Shown: positions 34,413-43,410, counted from the first letter of the stretch. The stretch is 64,000 nucleotides of DNA from UMGS1975 sp959600905 (GCA_959600905.1 CAUGNO010000007.1:1-64000), one strand, 5' to 3'. A program made the numbers and translations. Notes: generated from the sequence alone by a model not told the origin.

Positions 34413-35285
34413 ATGAAAGGCATTATCTTGGCGGGGGGCGCCGGCACGCGGCTGTATCCGTCTACCATTGCAGTGTCCAAGCAGATGCTCACCGTATACG
34501 ACAAGCCGATGATCTACTACCCGATGTCCACCCTGATGCTGGCGGGCATCCGCGAGGTGTTGATCATCTCCACCCCGCGCGACATTGCGGGCTTTGAGCA
34601 GCTCTTTGGCGACGGCGCGCAGCTGGGGCTGAAAATCGAGTACGCCGTGCAGGAAAAGCCGCGGGGCCTGGCGGATGCGTTCATCGTCGGCGAAACATTC
34701 ATCGGTGATGACAACGTGTGCCTGGTCCTGGGGGATAACATCTTCTACGGCTACGGCTTTACCGAGCGGCTAAAGCGCGCCGCGGCGCGCGAGAAGGGCG
34801 CCACGATCTTTGGCTACCATGTCGCCAACCCCAAGGCCTTTGGCGTGGTGGATTTTGACAAGGACGGCAACGTATTGTCCATCGAGGAAAAGCCGGCCGA
34901 GCCCAAGAGTAACTACGCCGTGCCCGGCCTGTATTTCTATGACAACCGCGTCGTGGACATCGCAAAACACGTAAAGCCCTCCGCCCGCGGGGAAATCGAG
35001 ATTACCGCCGTCAACAACGCCTACCTGGCATTGGGCGAATTGAAGGTGGAGCTGTTCGGCAGAGGCATGGCCTGGCTGGATACCGGCACGCACCGTTCCA
35101 TGCTGGACGCCGCCAACTTCGTAGAGGCCGTGCAGACGCGCCAGGGCCTGTATATCGCCTGTTTGGAGGAAATCGCCTACAACAACGGATTCATCAGCCG
35201 CGAGCAGCTTTTGGCCCAGGCGGAAAAGCTGAAAACGACGGACTACGGCCAATACCTGTTCCAGGTAGCGGGCAAGGAAAAATAA
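34413..35285 (+). CDS. rfbA: Glucose-1-phosphate thymidylyltransferase
   Basis: The first enzyme of dTDP-L-rhamnose synthesis joins glucose 1-phosphate and dTTP. The 290-residue length fits. Motifs are ILAGGAGTRLYP (nucleotide loop), IEEKPAEPKSNYAVPGLYFYDNRV (in pieces: IEEKP and GLYFYDN) and the product-site ADAFIVGE. A TTG directly before the ATG is not needed; AAAAAGGAGTG sits upstream of ATG 34413. It opens the order rmlA-rmlD-rmlB-rmlC, which differs from the common A-B-C-D. Confidence 0.96.
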   Translation: MKGIILAGGAGTRLYPSTIAVSKQMLTVYDKPMIYYPMSTLMLAGIREVLIISTPRDIAGFEQLFGDGAQLGLKIEYAVQEKPRGLADAFIVGETFIGDDNVCLVLGDNIFYGYGFTERLKRAAAREKGATIFGYHVANPKAFGVVDFDKDGNVLSIEEKPAEPKSNYAVPGLYFYDNRVVDIAKHVKPSARGEIEITAVNNAYLALGELKVELFGRGMAWLDTGTHRSMLDAANFVEAVQTRQGLYIACLEEIAYNNGFISREQLLAQAEKLKTTDYGQYLFQVAGKEK

Positions 35286-35297
35286 GGAGGGAGCGGC

Positions 35298-36194
35298 ATG
35301 AAGATCCTCATCACCGGCGCCCATGGGCAGCTGGGCCATGAACTCAAGAGCATGCTGGAAAGCGGGCGCGCGGAAATCGGCCCCATCGACCCGGCCTACC
35401 AGCATGCAGAGGTGTTTTATAAGGACATGGATACGGTGGATTTTTCCGACCTGGCCCAGGCACGGGCCTGCGTGGAGGCGATAAAGCCGGATCTTGTCAT
35501 CAACTGCGCGGCCATGACCAACGTAAACGCCTGCGAAACGGAACTGGATGCGGCGATGAAGGCCAACGCCATCTTGCCGATGAACCTGGCGGCGCTGTGC
35601 CAGGAATTGGGCGCCAAATTCGTACATACGTCGACGGACTATGTCTTTGCCGGCGATGAAGATTCCCCCCGCTGGGAATGGGACCATACCGCGCCCGTCA
35701 CTGCTTACGGCAAGAGCAAGGAATTGGGCGAGCAATACGTCCGCCAAGCCTGCGCCAAGAGCTTTATCGTGCGCACGGCCTGGCTGTACGGCTATGTGGG
35801 CAACAATTTTGTGAAAACCATGTGCCGCCTGGCCAAGGAAAACGGAAAGGTGACGGTGGTCAACGACCAATTCGGCAACCCCACCAGCGCCAACGACCTG
35901 GCGTACCACATCCTAAAGCTGGCGCGCACGGAGTATTACGGCACCTATCACTGCACCAACGAGGGTACGTGCAGCTGGTATGACTTTGCCAAGAAGATCA
36001 TCGAGCTGGCCGGGATAGAGGCGGAGGTGCGCCCCTGCACCACCGCGGAATACCCCACGCCCGCCAAGCGCCCGGCCTATTCGTCGCTGGAAAACGCCAT
36101 GCTGCGCAATACCGTGGGCAACCAGATGCGCCCATGGGAGGACGCGCTTGTCATGTATATGGAAAACGCCAAGCAGCGCGGCATCATCGAGTAA
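35298..36194 (+). CDS. rfbD: dTDP-4-dehydrorhamnose reductase
   Basis: This SDR-type enzyme reduces dTDP-4-dehydro-L-rhamnose to dTDP-L-rhamnose. The 298-residue protein shows TGAHGQLG (NAD(P)-binding), the ACETELDAAMKAN segment, the STDYVFAG motif with the catalytic Thr and the YGKSKELGE motif with Tyr-x3-Lys. It follows the thymidylyltransferase by 12 bases (AAGGAGG), in an operon with the other rhamnose genes. Confidence 0.95.
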   Translation: MKILITGAHGQLGHELKSMLESGRAEIGPIDPAYQHAEVFYKDMDTVDFSDLAQARACVEAIKPDLVINCAAMTNVNACETELDAAMKANAILPMNLAALCQELGAKFVHTSTDYVFAGDEDSPRWEWDHTAPVTAYGKSKELGEQYVRQACAKSFIVRTAWLYGYVGNNFVKTMCRLAKENGKVTVVNDQFGNPTSANDLAYHILKLARTEYYGTYHCTNEGTCSWYDFAKKIIELAGIEAEVRPCTTAEYPTPAKRPAYSSLENAMLRNTVGNQMRPWEDALVMYMENAKQRGIIE

Positions 36195-36209
36195 AGGAGA
36201 AAAGCAACC

Positions 36210-37265
36210 ATGAAAACCTATTTGGTCACAGGCGGAGCAGGGTTTATCGGCTCCAACTTTATCCTGTATATGATGAAAAAACACAAGGACGTCCGCATCA
36301 TCAATGTGGACAAGCTGACCTATGCCGGCAACCTGGAAAACCTGAAAAGCGTAGACCAGGACCCGCGCTACCGCTTTGTGCAGGCGGACATCTGCGACGC
36401 CAAAGCCATCGAGGCGGTGTTTGAAAGCGAGCCGGTGGATTATCTGGTCAACTTTGCGGCCGAAAGCCATGTGGACCGCAGCATCACCGACCCGGAAGCG
36501 TTTGTCAAGGCCAACGTCAACGGCACGGTCAACCTGTTGAACATCGCCAAAAAATACTGGGCCGAGGGTGATGGCTTTAAGCCCGGCGTCAAATACCTCC
36601 AGGTTTCTACCGATGAGGTGTACGGCTCTTTGGGCGAAACGGGGTACTTTACCGAGACCACCCCGCTGAACCCGCACAGCCCGTACAGCGCAGCCAAGGC
36701 GTCTGCGGACTTTTTCGTGCAGGCGTTCCACGATACCTTCGGCCTGCCGGTGAATATCACCCGCTGCTCCAACAACTACGGGCCGTACCAGTTCCCGGAA
36801 AAGCTCATTCCGCTGATGATCAACAACGCCCTGCAGCATAAGAATCTGCCCGTGTACGGCGACGGCATGAACGTGCGCGACTGGCTCTATGTCGAGGACC
36901 ACTGCAAGGCCATCGACATGGTCATCACCTCCGGCAAAATCGGCGAGGTGTACAACGTCGGCGGGCACAACGAACGCCCCAACATCTTTATCGTCAAAAC
37001 CATTTTGCAGTATGTGCATGACCATGTGGACAAAGAGGTGGGCGAGCAGCTCATCCAATACGTAGAGGATAGAAAGGGCCACGACCGCCGCTATGGCATC
37101 GACCCGGAGAAGATCAAAACCGACTTGGGCTGGTATCCCGAAACGCCGTTTGAAAAGGGCATCGTGCTCACCATCGATTGGTATTTGAACCATAAAGAGT
37201 GGATGGAGCGCGTCACCAGCGGCGCGTATCAGGAATACTACGCAAAGATGTATCAAGGGAAGTAA
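36210..37265 (+). CDS. rfbB: dTDP-glucose 4,6-dehydratase
   Basis: The 351-residue extended SDR converts dTDP-glucose to dTDP-4-dehydro-6-deoxyglucose. Diagnostic features are TGGAGFIGSNF, the FAAESHVDRSI and STDEVYGSLGE motifs, the catalytic YSAAKASAD (Tyr-x3-Lys) and the nucleotide site RCSNNYGPYQFPEKL. It is third in the rml operon (AAAGGAG upstream) and just precedes the epimerase gene. Confidence 0.96.
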   Translation: MKTYLVTGGAGFIGSNFILYMMKKHKDVRIINVDKLTYAGNLENLKSVDQDPRYRFVQADICDAKAIEAVFESEPVDYLVNFAAESHVDRSITDPEAFVKANVNGTVNLLNIAKKYWAEGDGFKPGVKYLQVSTDEVYGSLGETGYFTETTPLNPHSPYSAAKASADFFVQAFHDTFGLPVNITRCSNNYGPYQFPEKLIPLMINNALQHKNLPVYGDGMNVRDWLYVEDHCKAIDMVITSGKIGEVYNVGGHNERPNIFIVKTILQYVHDHVDKEVGEQLIQYVEDRKGHDRRYGIDPEKIKTDLGWYPETPFEKGIVLTIDWYLNHKEWMERVTSGAYQEYYAKMYQGK

Positions 37266-37270
37266 GCGAT

Positions 37271-37819
37271 ATGGGAAAATTCAAATTCATCGAAACCGGC
37301 ATCGAAGGGCTGACCATCGTAGAGCCTACCGTTTTTGGCGACGACCGCGGCTATTTTATGGAAACGTACAGCGAACGCGAATTTGCCGACGCCGGCCTGC
37401 CCACCTGCTTTGTGCAGGATAACCAGAGCAAAAGCCGCCAGGGCGTGCTGCGCGGCCTGCATTTCCAAATTAAGCATCCGCAGGGGAAATTGGTGCGCGC
37501 GCTGTCCGGCGCTGTGCTGGATGTGGCGGTGGATATCCGAAAGAACAGCCCCACGTTTGGCCAATGGCGCAGCTGTTTGCTGACAGAAGAAAACAAGCGG
37601 CAGTTCTATGTGCCGGAAGGCTTTGCCCACGGCTTTTCCGTATTAAGCCAAGAGGCGGTGTTTGCCTATAAATGCACAGCGCTGTACGACCCCACCGACG
37701 AAGGCGGCATCATGTACAACGACCCGCAGCTAAACATCGACTGGCAGATCCCAGAGGGGGTAGAGGTGCTCCTTTCCGAAAAGGACAAAAAGCATCCGGG
37801 GCTGGATGCCTGGAGGTAA
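37271..37819 (+). CDS. rfbC: dTDP-4-dehydrorhamnose 3,5-epimerase
   Basis: The 182-residue cupin-like epimerase has the family signatures DNQSKSRQGVLRGLHFQ, VRALSGAVLDVAVDIRK, YVPEGFAHGFSVLS and the catalytic His and Tyr. It makes the L-configuration before final reduction. The frame opens at 37199 but ATG 37271 matches the family start. It completes the dTDP-L-rhamnose set. The ABC permease gene begins within five bases of its stop codon. Confidence 0.95.
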   Translation: MGKFKFIETGIEGLTIVEPTVFGDDRGYFMETYSEREFADAGLPTCFVQDNQSKSRQGVLRGLHFQIKHPQGKLVRALSGAVLDVAVDIRKNSPTFGQWRSCLLTEENKRQFYVPEGFAHGFSVLSQEAVFAYKCTALYDPTDEGGIMYNDPQLNIDWQIPEGVEVLLSEKDKKHPGLDAWR

Positions 37820-37823
37820 TCGC

Positions 37824-38606
37824 TTGAGAAACACCATAAAAGTATTCAAACGGTACAGGTACCTTTTGGGCAACCTTATCAGCCGGGACCTAAAGGTAAA
37901 ATACCGGCGCAGCGTGCTGGGCGTGGTGTGGAGCGTATTGAACCCGCTGTTGACCATGGTGGTCATCGCCACGGTGTTTGCGCACCTGTTCCGTTTCCAG
38001 ATCGAAAACTACCACCTGTATTTTTTGGTGGGCAACGTATTGTGGACCTTTTTCAGCGAAGCCACCAACGGGGCCATGGGCTCGGTGCTGGAAAATTCGC
38101 AGCTTTTGAAAAAGGTGTATATCCCCAAATACATGTTTCCGTTGGAAAAATGCCTGTTTGCCTGCGTAAACCTATTGTTTTCCATGGTGGCGGTGCTCAT
38201 TGTCATGGCGTTTTCCGGCGTATGGCCGACGGTTACATTTTTCCTGTTTCCGTTTGTGGTGCTGCTCTGCTTGGTGTTTGCCATCGGTATGGGGTTGCTG
38301 CTCAGTTCGCTGACGGTGTTTTTCCGCGATATTATGCACCTCTACGGCGTGGTGCTGACGGCCTGGATGTATGCCACCCCCATCATCTATCCGCTGGACC
38401 TGGCCAACCTGCCGGGCATCATCGTGGCAGTCATGCAGTTTAACCCGATGTATTATTTTGTCACCATGCTGCGCGATGTGCTGCTGTACAATACCGTGCC
38501 TGCCCTTTCGATGTGGCTGTGCTCTGCGGCGTTTGCGTTCGGGTTTTTGCTGCTGGGGCTGTGGTGCTTTAAGAAAAAGCAGGATCGCTTTGTGCTGTAT
38601 GTGTAA
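37824..38606 (+). CDS. ABC-2 polysaccharide export permease
   Basis: The roughly 260-residue membrane protein has six hydrophobic helices and the ABC2_membrane motif near the start (LISRDLKVKYRRSVLGVVW), as in Wzm/TagG-type glycan exporters. It exports the finished polysaccharide with the ATPase in the next gene. A GGAGG site at 37812-37816 stands 7 bases before TTG 37824, which I take as the start; the frame upstream (ATG 37806) overlaps the epimerase end. The substrate should be the rhamnose-containing glycan of this locus (inference). Confidence 0.88.
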   Translation: MRNTIKVFKRYRYLLGNLISRDLKVKYRRSVLGVVWSVLNPLLTMVVIATVFAHLFRFQIENYHLYFLVGNVLWTFFSEATNGAMGSVLENSQLLKKVYIPKYMFPLEKCLFACVNLLFSMVAVLIVMAFSGVWPTVTFFLFPFVVLLCLVFAIGMGLLLSSLTVFFRDIMHLYGVVLTAWMYATPIIYPLDLANLPGIIVAVMQFNPMYYFVTMLRDVLLYNTVPALSMWLCSAAFAFGFLLLGLWCFKKKQDRFVLYV

Positions 38607-38621
38607 AAGGAGGAAAGAGCG

Positions 38622-39368
38622 ATGGAACAACCGGTCGTCGTGGATGTGCAGCATGTGACGATGAAATTCAATCTTTCCACCGAAAAAGTGGATAACCTTA
38701 AAGAATACTTTATCCGTACCCTTAAGCGCAATATCATGTACAATGAATTTACCGCGCTGGATGATGTCAGCTTTCAGGTGCGAAAGGGCGAGGTATTCGG
38801 CCTGGTAGGCCTAAACGGCTCCGGCAAGAGCACAATGCTAAAGCTGGTCAGCGGCATCTACAAGCCGACGAGCGGCACCATCCGTGTGGACGGCGTGCTG
38901 GCCCCGCTGATAGAGCTGGGCGCTGGCTTTGATATGAACCTGACAGCCCGGGAAAACGTGTATTTGAACGGCTCTGTGATGGGCTATTCCAAAAAATTTT
39001 TACAGGAAAAATTCGATGAGATCATCGATTTTGCCGAGCTGCGCGATTTTGTCGACGTGCCTCTGAAAAACTATTCCTCTGGCATGGTGGCCCGACTGGG
39101 CTTTGCCATCGCCACGGTGATAGAGCCGGATATCCTCATCTGTGATGAGATCCTGGCCGTCGGCGATTTCCAGTTTCAGCAAAAGTGCGAGGAACGCATC
39201 AACCAGATGCGCGCCCATGGGGTGACGATTTTGTTTGTTTCGCACTCCATCGAGCAGGTGCAGCGCATCTGCCACCGCGCCCTGTGGCTGGATCACGGCC
39301 ACCTGAAAATGATAGGGCCGGTGGATGAGGTATGCCCGGCGTATATCAGCCAGCATGCACCGGCATAA
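38622..39368 (+). CDS. ABC polysaccharide exporter ATPase (TagH/Wzt-like)
   Basis: The 248-residue ATPase pairs with the permease just upstream. Walker A is GLNGSGKST (63-71), the signature is NYSSGMVARLGF, Walker B is EPDILICDEIL, and a glutamine loop lies between. Unlike long Wzt proteins it has no C-terminal carbohydrate-binding domain; it resembles short TagH-type ATPases. With the permease it should flip a glycan across the membrane. A terminator follows. Confidence 0.93.
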   Translation: MEQPVVVDVQHVTMKFNLSTEKVDNLKEYFIRTLKRNIMYNEFTALDDVSFQVRKGEVFGLVGLNGSGKSTMLKLVSGIYKPTSGTIRVDGVLAPLIELGAGFDMNLTARENVYLNGSVMGYSKKFLQEKFDEIIDFAELRDFVDVPLKNYSSGMVARLGFAIATVIEPDILICDEILAVGDFQFQQKCEERINQMRAHGVTILFVSHSIEQVQRICHRALWLDHGHLKMIGPVDEVCPAYISQHAPA

Positions 39369-39370
39369 AC

Positions 39371-39402
39371 AACAGACGGCGGGCCCAAAGCCCGCTGTTT
39401 TT
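39371..39402 (+). terminator. Terminator of the polysaccharide locus
   Basis: The hairpin CGGGC-CCAAA-GCCCG (with flanking ACAG/CTGT) and TTTTT lies between the ATPase and the GNAT gene. Confidence 0.6.
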
Positions 39403-39423
39403 ACTGTAAAAGGAGCAACTGCC

Positions 39424-40047
39424 ATGCAGGAAAATACCCCGACGCTGCATACAGATCGCCTGATTCTCCGCAGGTTTGCCTTGCACGATGACAAGGCCCT
39501 GTTCGCCCTGCTGCGCGATGAGGAGGTCAACCGCTTTTTGCCCTGGTTCCCCTTTGCTTCGCTTGGGCAGACCCAGGCGCATTTACAATCGTTTTACCTG
39601 GATAGCTACCGCCTGCCCTTTGGCTGCCGGTATGCCGTCTGCTTGAAGGAGGACGATACGCCCATCGGCTATGTGCATTTGAGCCAAACGGACGGCTATG
39701 ATTTTGGCTATGCACTGCGCCGCGAATGCTGGGGCCAAGGCATCATCCCGGAGGCGGGGCGCGCTGTGCTGGCTTGGCTGAAAGGGCAGGGCCTGCCGTA
39801 TGTGACGGCCACACACGACAGGGAAAACCCTAAAAGCGGGCGCGTCATGCAAAAGCTGGGCATGCGCTACTGCTATTCATATACAGAGCAGTGGAAGCCC
39901 AAGGGGTTCGAGGTTGTGTTCCGCCTGTACCAGCTGGATCTAAACGGCGGTCCGCACCCTGTATACAAGGTGTACCGGGAGCGGTATCCCCATTTTGTGG
40001 AAAAGGGCGTTGGCCCTTGCAGGAAGGAAGGGGTGCAGCGGCCATGA
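39424..40047 (+). CDS. RimJ/RimL-type GNAT acetyltransferase
   Basis: The 207-residue protein belongs to the RimJ/RimL GNAT group: LHTDRLILRRFALHDDKALFALLRD-type N-terminus (in short pieces: TDRLILRRF), acetyl-CoA motif RRECWGQGIIPEAGRAVL, and NPKSGRVMQKLGMRY near residues 139-153. These enzymes acetylate protein N-termini or small molecules. ATG 39424 is chosen because AAAAGGAG is 10 bases upstream. Its last bases overlap the ATG of the following membrane gene (ATGA), so they are coupled. Confidence 0.87.
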   Translation: MQENTPTLHTDRLILRRFALHDDKALFALLRDEEVNRFLPWFPFASLGQTQAHLQSFYLDSYRLPFGCRYAVCLKEDDTPIGYVHLSQTDGYDFGYALRRECWGQGIIPEAGRAVLAWLKGQGLPYVTATHDRENPKSGRVMQKLGMRYCYSYTEQWKPKGFEVVFRLYQLDLNGGPHPVYKVYRERYPHFVEKGVGPCRKEGVQRP

Positions 40048-40727
40048 AACGGCACAGAGGACAAATGTCGGATTCCTTGCGGCTGGGCACAGTACTGACG
40101 CTGGCTGGCGGGCTTCAGGACGCCTATTCCTACAACTGCCGTGGGCAGGTGTTTGCCAATGCGCAAACCGGCAACATCGTGCTTTTGGGGCAAAGCCTGG
40201 CCGGCGGACAGTGGACGGTGGCGCTGCATTATGTGTTTCCGCTGCTGGCGTTTTTGGCGGGGGTATACGCCTCGGAATGGGTGCGCCATCTCGGCCGCCG
40301 GGGCCGCGCGCTGCATTGGCGGCAGACGGTGCTGCTGGTAGAGATCATCCTTTTGATAGCGGCCGGATTTTTGCCGCAGACGATGAACCCTTTGGCCAAC
40401 GCGCTGATGAGCTTTGCCTGCGCCATGCAGGTAGACAGTTTTCGTAAATTCCGCGGCGTGCCCTGCGCCACCACCATGTGCATCGGCAACATGCGCAGCG
40501 GCACGGAGCTTTTAAGCCGCTACCACATCACAAAGGATAAGGCGCTTTTGCGCAAAAGCTTACACTATTATTATATCATCCTGGTGTTTGCCGCCGGCGC
40601 GGCGCTGGGCGCTGTGCTGACCCGGCAGATTGGCGAAAAGACCATCTGGATTGCCGCCGGCCTGATGGCGGTGGGCTTTGCGCTCATGTTCCTCAAGGAA
40701 GAGACATCACGCAGCCCCAGCACATAA
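40044..40727 (+). CDS. YoaK/DUF1275 family membrane protein
   Basis: The 227-residue integral membrane protein has about six helices and DUF1275 features: AGGLQDAYSYNCRGQVFANAQTGNIVLLG (in pieces: GGLQDAYSY and NAQTGNIVLLG) at the start and CTTMCIGN-like GVPCATTMCIGNM in the middle. The function of this family is not known. It is translationally coupled to the GNAT gene and ends directly at a bidirectional terminator. Confidence 0.9.
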   Translation: MKRHRGQMSDSLRLGTVLTLAGGLQDAYSYNCRGQVFANAQTGNIVLLGQSLAGGQWTVALHYVFPLLAFLAGVYASEWVRHLGRRGRALHWRQTVLLVEIILLIAAGFLPQTMNPLANALMSFACAMQVDSFRKFRGVPCATTMCIGNMRSGTELLSRYHITKDKALLRKSLHYYYIILVFAAGAALGAVLTRQIGEKTIWIAAGLMAVGFALMFLKEETSRSPST

Positions 40728-40752
40728 AAAAAGACCCAACGGGTCTTTTTTC
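40726..40752. terminator. Bidirectional terminator between convergent genes
   Basis: The hairpin AAAAAAAGACCC-AAC-GGGTCTTTTTT has A/T-runs on both sides and lies between the DUF1275 gene (+) and the hydrolase-like gene (-). Confidence 0.85.
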
Positions 40753-40759
40753 GTATCTG

Positions 40760-41269
40760 TTATTTTTTCACCCTGTCAAACCGGATCTGGCAGGCAGGGC
40801 AGCCCTGTGCGATGGTCTCGCCCAATGTAAACTCAAATGCGTCAAACGAGGCGCCCACGGCCCTGTCGCCCTCCATGGCGATATCGCACAATTCCGCCAT
40901 TTCCTCCGGGTCGCGGCCCATTTTTTGCCATTCCGCCACATACGGGCAATAATGGAAATCCAGATAAAAACGGTCCTCATCCTGCGCTACGACCTCCATC
41001 TCGTAAATGTCGCGATCCGCCCCAGCGCCGAAATACTGGGAAAATTCCAGCAGATCGTCCGGGTCTTTCATCTTGCTTTTGACAACCTGCCCAATGTCCT
41101 CTCCGTATTTGGTAATGGCTTCCCGGGCAAAGGCCGCGCCATCCTGCACGCCGTGCTCTTTGGCCTGCTGGATCATATAGCAGATGGTGCTGGCGCGCTT
41201 GGCGCACAGCCCGCGCAGGGCCATGGTTGTTTCGTCTGTTTTGGTCGGCTTGTTGGTAATCTTGCTCAT
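40760..41269 (-). CDS. Aminothiazoline-carboxylate hydrolase-like protein
   Basis: The 169-residue protein resembles the family annotated as L-2-amino-thiazoline-4-carboxylic acid hydrolase. It has DFHYCPYVAEWQKMG, the CDIAMEGDRAVG segment and a C-terminal GCPACQIRFDR with paired Cys. In Pseudomonas such an enzyme works in cysteine synthesis from the thiazoline; in anaerobic Firmicutes the role is unclear. The start is ATG 41269 with GGAGGGGG 6 bases upstream; the frame extension to 41296 lacks a site. Family call from memory. Confidence 0.65.
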   Translation of the reverse strand: MSKITNKPTKTDETTMALRGLCAKRASTICYMIQQAKEHGVQDGAAFAREAITKYGEDIGQVVKSKMKDPDDLLEFSQYFGAGADRDIYEMEVVAQDEDRFYLDFHYCPYVAEWQKMGRDPEEMAELCDIAMEGDRAVGASFDAFEFTLGETIAQGCPACQIRFDRVKK

Positions 41270-41359
41270 AATAACCCCCTCCTTCAAAAGGAACATATTT
41301 GTGCCTTGTATATAGTATACACCCGAATGCGGCCAAAGAGCGAAAAAAATGAGAAAGCA

Positions 41360-41752
41360 CTAAAAGGATAAGGACTGAAAGTAACATCCTTTGTCCAAAA
41401 GCACGAGATATCCGTCGCGCAGCACCCGCTCTGTGCCTTGGTCTAACGGGCGCGCCATCCAGGCTGGCGTTACAAACCCGAACTCTACCTCCAGGCCGGA
41501 TGAATACCAAACGCGCAGCGATGTACACGCCCCACACGCTTCCTGCTGGATGCTTTGCACCGGCCCAAATTGCTGGAGGAGCGCCTGCTGCGCTAAAAAA
41601 TAGGCCCGATCCGGCGTGAGGAGGATAAGATCCAGATCAGAAAAAGGGCGCTGCGCTCCTCTGGCATACGAGCCTACGAGGACGACGCTTTGTATTTTGG
41701 GTTCATGCCAAGCCCAGGATACGAGTAGCTGCAAAAACCGTTCCACAGCCAT
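41360..41752 (-). CDS. Nucleotidyltransferase-fold protein
   Basis: The 130-residue protein has the minimal nucleotidyltransferase motif VLVGSYARGAQRPFSDLDLILL with the G-S-x-A-R-G and two metal-binding Asp of the pol-beta fold, and a later EVEFGFV strand that supplies the third Asp-equivalent Glu. MNT-type proteins often pair with HEPN proteins as toxin-antitoxin systems or modify antibiotics; no HEPN gene is adjacent. It has an AGAGAGGAG-type site. Function unknown. Confidence 0.8.
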   Translation of the reverse strand: MAVERFLQLLVSWAWHEPKIQSVVLVGSYARGAQRPFSDLDLILLTPDRAYFLAQQALLQQFGPVQSIQQEACGACTSLRVWYSSGLEVEFGFVTPAWMARPLDQGTERVLRDGYLVLLDKGCYFQSLSF

Positions 41753-41803
41753 GGCTCCTCTCTATCTTCACATACCGTCGGCCGGAAACCGGCCTGCTGC
41801 CAT

Positions 41804-41837
41804 CAAAAAAACAGCCCTTTGGCAAAGGGCTGTTTTT
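41804..41837 (-). terminator. Terminator of the CoA-transferase gene
   Basis: The perfect hairpin ACAGCCCTTT-GGC-AAAGGGCTGT with long A/T-runs lies just beyond the CoA-transferase stop codon on the minus strand. Confidence 0.9.
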
Positions 41838-41844
41838 GTGCGGT

Positions 41845-43185
41845 TTATTTGTTGGAACGGCGCCAGATATGGTTCTGCTCGGCTTGCTTTACAAGCTCGT
41901 CGCGGAAATCCGGATGCGCCACAGAGATGATGGCTTCCGCCTTTTGCCAGGTGGAAAGGCCCTTTAGGTTTACCTTGCCGTATTCGGTGACCAGGTAATG
42001 GATGTTGGCGCGGGTATCCGTGACAATGGAGCCGGGCGCCAGCGTGGGCACGATGCGGCTCTTTACTTCGCCGGATTTGGTGGTAAACGTCGACGAGCAG
42101 CAGATAAAGCTCTTGCCGCCCTTGGACAGATACGCGCCCAGCACGAAATCCAGCTGCCCGCCTGCGCCGCTGATGTGCTTGGTGCCGGCGGATTCGGCGT
42201 TGACCTGGCCGAACAGGTCCACATCCACCGCGTTGTTGATGGACATAAAGTTATCCAGCTGGGCAATGGTGCGCGCGTCGTTGGTATAGTCCACCGGGCA
42301 GCTCATGCATTCCGGGTTGTCGTTTAGGAAATCATACAGCTTCTGCGTGCCGGCGGCAAAGGCGTAGGTCTGGCGAAAGCGGTCGATATTCTTGCGCGCG
42401 CCGGTGATCTTGCCGGCCTTGGCGATGTCGACAAATGCATCCACATACATCTCGGTATGCACGCCCAGGTCTTTCAGATCGCTCTGGGCAATCAGCGAGC
42501 CTACGGCGTTGGGCATGCCGCCGATGCCCAGCTGCAAGCAGGCGCCGTTCGGAATTTCCTCTACGATCAGCTTTGCCACCGCCTGGTCCACCTCGGTGGC
42601 CGCTCCGCCGCCGCCCATCTGGCCCATGGGCGGGTTGTCGCCCTCTACGATCATATCCACCTGGGAAATGTGGATGCTCTCTTCCTTGCCGCCCAGGCAG
42701 CGCGGCACGTTTTTGTTGACCTCTACGATGATGGTTTTGGCCTGTTCGCACATCGCCATCATATGGCTGGCCGTGGGGCCGAAGTTAAAGTAGCCGTGCT
42801 CGTCCATCGGCGCCACCTGGAACATCGCCACATCCACGCGTTCCACGTTTTCCCGGTAATAGCGCGGCAGCTCGGAATAGCGGATGGGCGCGTAATAGGC
42901 CATGCCCTGGGCGATCATCTTGCGCTCGATGCCGCTCATATGCCACGAATTCCAGGTAAAGTGCTTTTCTGCCTCCGGCACCTCGGCAATCGCGGGCTTC
43001 CAAAGCGCGATGCCGCCGCGGATGTTGATATCCGTCAGCTCCTCGGCTCTGGCGGCCAGCGCACGGTCCAGGCTCACAGGATGGCATACGCACCAGCCGT
43101 AGTCTACCCAGTCGCCGGATTTTACACAGCGTACCGCTTGCTCGGCAGTGGTCAGTTTCTGTTTGTATTGGTCTGCAAAACTCAT
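41845..43185 (-). CDS. Acetyl-CoA hydrolase/transferase, butyryl- or 4-hydroxybutyrate-CoA transferase type
   Basis: The 446-residue enzyme belongs to the two-domain acetyl-CoA hydrolase/transferase family that exchanges CoA between acyl groups through a glutamyl-CoA intermediate. Features are GGIALWKPAIAEVPEAE, MGQMGGGGAATEVDQAVAKL, GACLQLGIGGMPNAVG, DLFGQVNAESAGTKHISGAG and GGQLDFVLGAYLSKGGKS. The pattern is close to the butyryl-CoA:acetate CoA-transferase used for butyrate formation in gut Clostridia; 4-hydroxybutyrate CoA-transferase is the alternative. ATG 43185 is preferred with GGAGG 8 bases upstream. It has its own promoter and is not next to other butyrate genes. Confidence 0.88.
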   Translation of the reverse strand: MSFADQYKQKLTTAEQAVRCVKSGDWVDYGWCVCHPVSLDRALAARAEELTDINIRGGIALWKPAIAEVPEAEKHFTWNSWHMSGIERKMIAQGMAYYAPIRYSELPRYYRENVERVDVAMFQVAPMDEHGYFNFGPTASHMMAMCEQAKTIIVEVNKNVPRCLGGKEESIHISQVDMIVEGDNPPMGQMGGGGAATEVDQAVAKLIVEEIPNGACLQLGIGGMPNAVGSLIAQSDLKDLGVHTEMYVDAFVDIAKAGKITGARKNIDRFRQTYAFAAGTQKLYDFLNDNPECMSCPVDYTNDARTIAQLDNFMSINNAVDVDLFGQVNAESAGTKHISGAGGQLDFVLGAYLSKGGKSFICCSSTFTTKSGEVKSRIVPTLAPGSIVTDTRANIHYLVTEYGKVNLKGLSTWQKAEAIISVAHPDFRDELVKQAEQNHIWRRSNK

Positions 43186-43270
43186 CAAAAGGGCCTCCTT
43201 CAAGAATTTTCTCTATACAAATGCTTTTTTGGATCGTTGGAAGAAAGTTTGTGAATTCCTTATCATAGCT

Positions 43271-43299
43271 ATTATAGCCGCTGGAAAGAGGTGGGTCAA
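43271..43299 (-). promoter_or_regulatory. Promoter of the CoA-transferase gene
   Basis: On the minus strand TTGACC (43294-43299), a 17-base spacer and a perfect TATAAT (43271-43276) lie about 85 bases upstream of the start codon. Confidence 0.75.
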
Positions 43300-43410
43300 G
43301 AAAAACAGCCCGGGCCGGCGCGGCGGCAAAAAAGTATTTTTCCCTGCATCCTTTTCGGATATAGTATATAATGAAACCATCATTTTATCCTTATGTAGGG
43401 GAGAGTATCC

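Noticed and set aside
41360..41752. Nucleotidyltransferase as half of an MNT-HEPN toxin-antitoxin pair
   Set aside because: No HEPN-type gene lies on either side; the neighbours are a hydrolase-like gene and a CoA-transferase.
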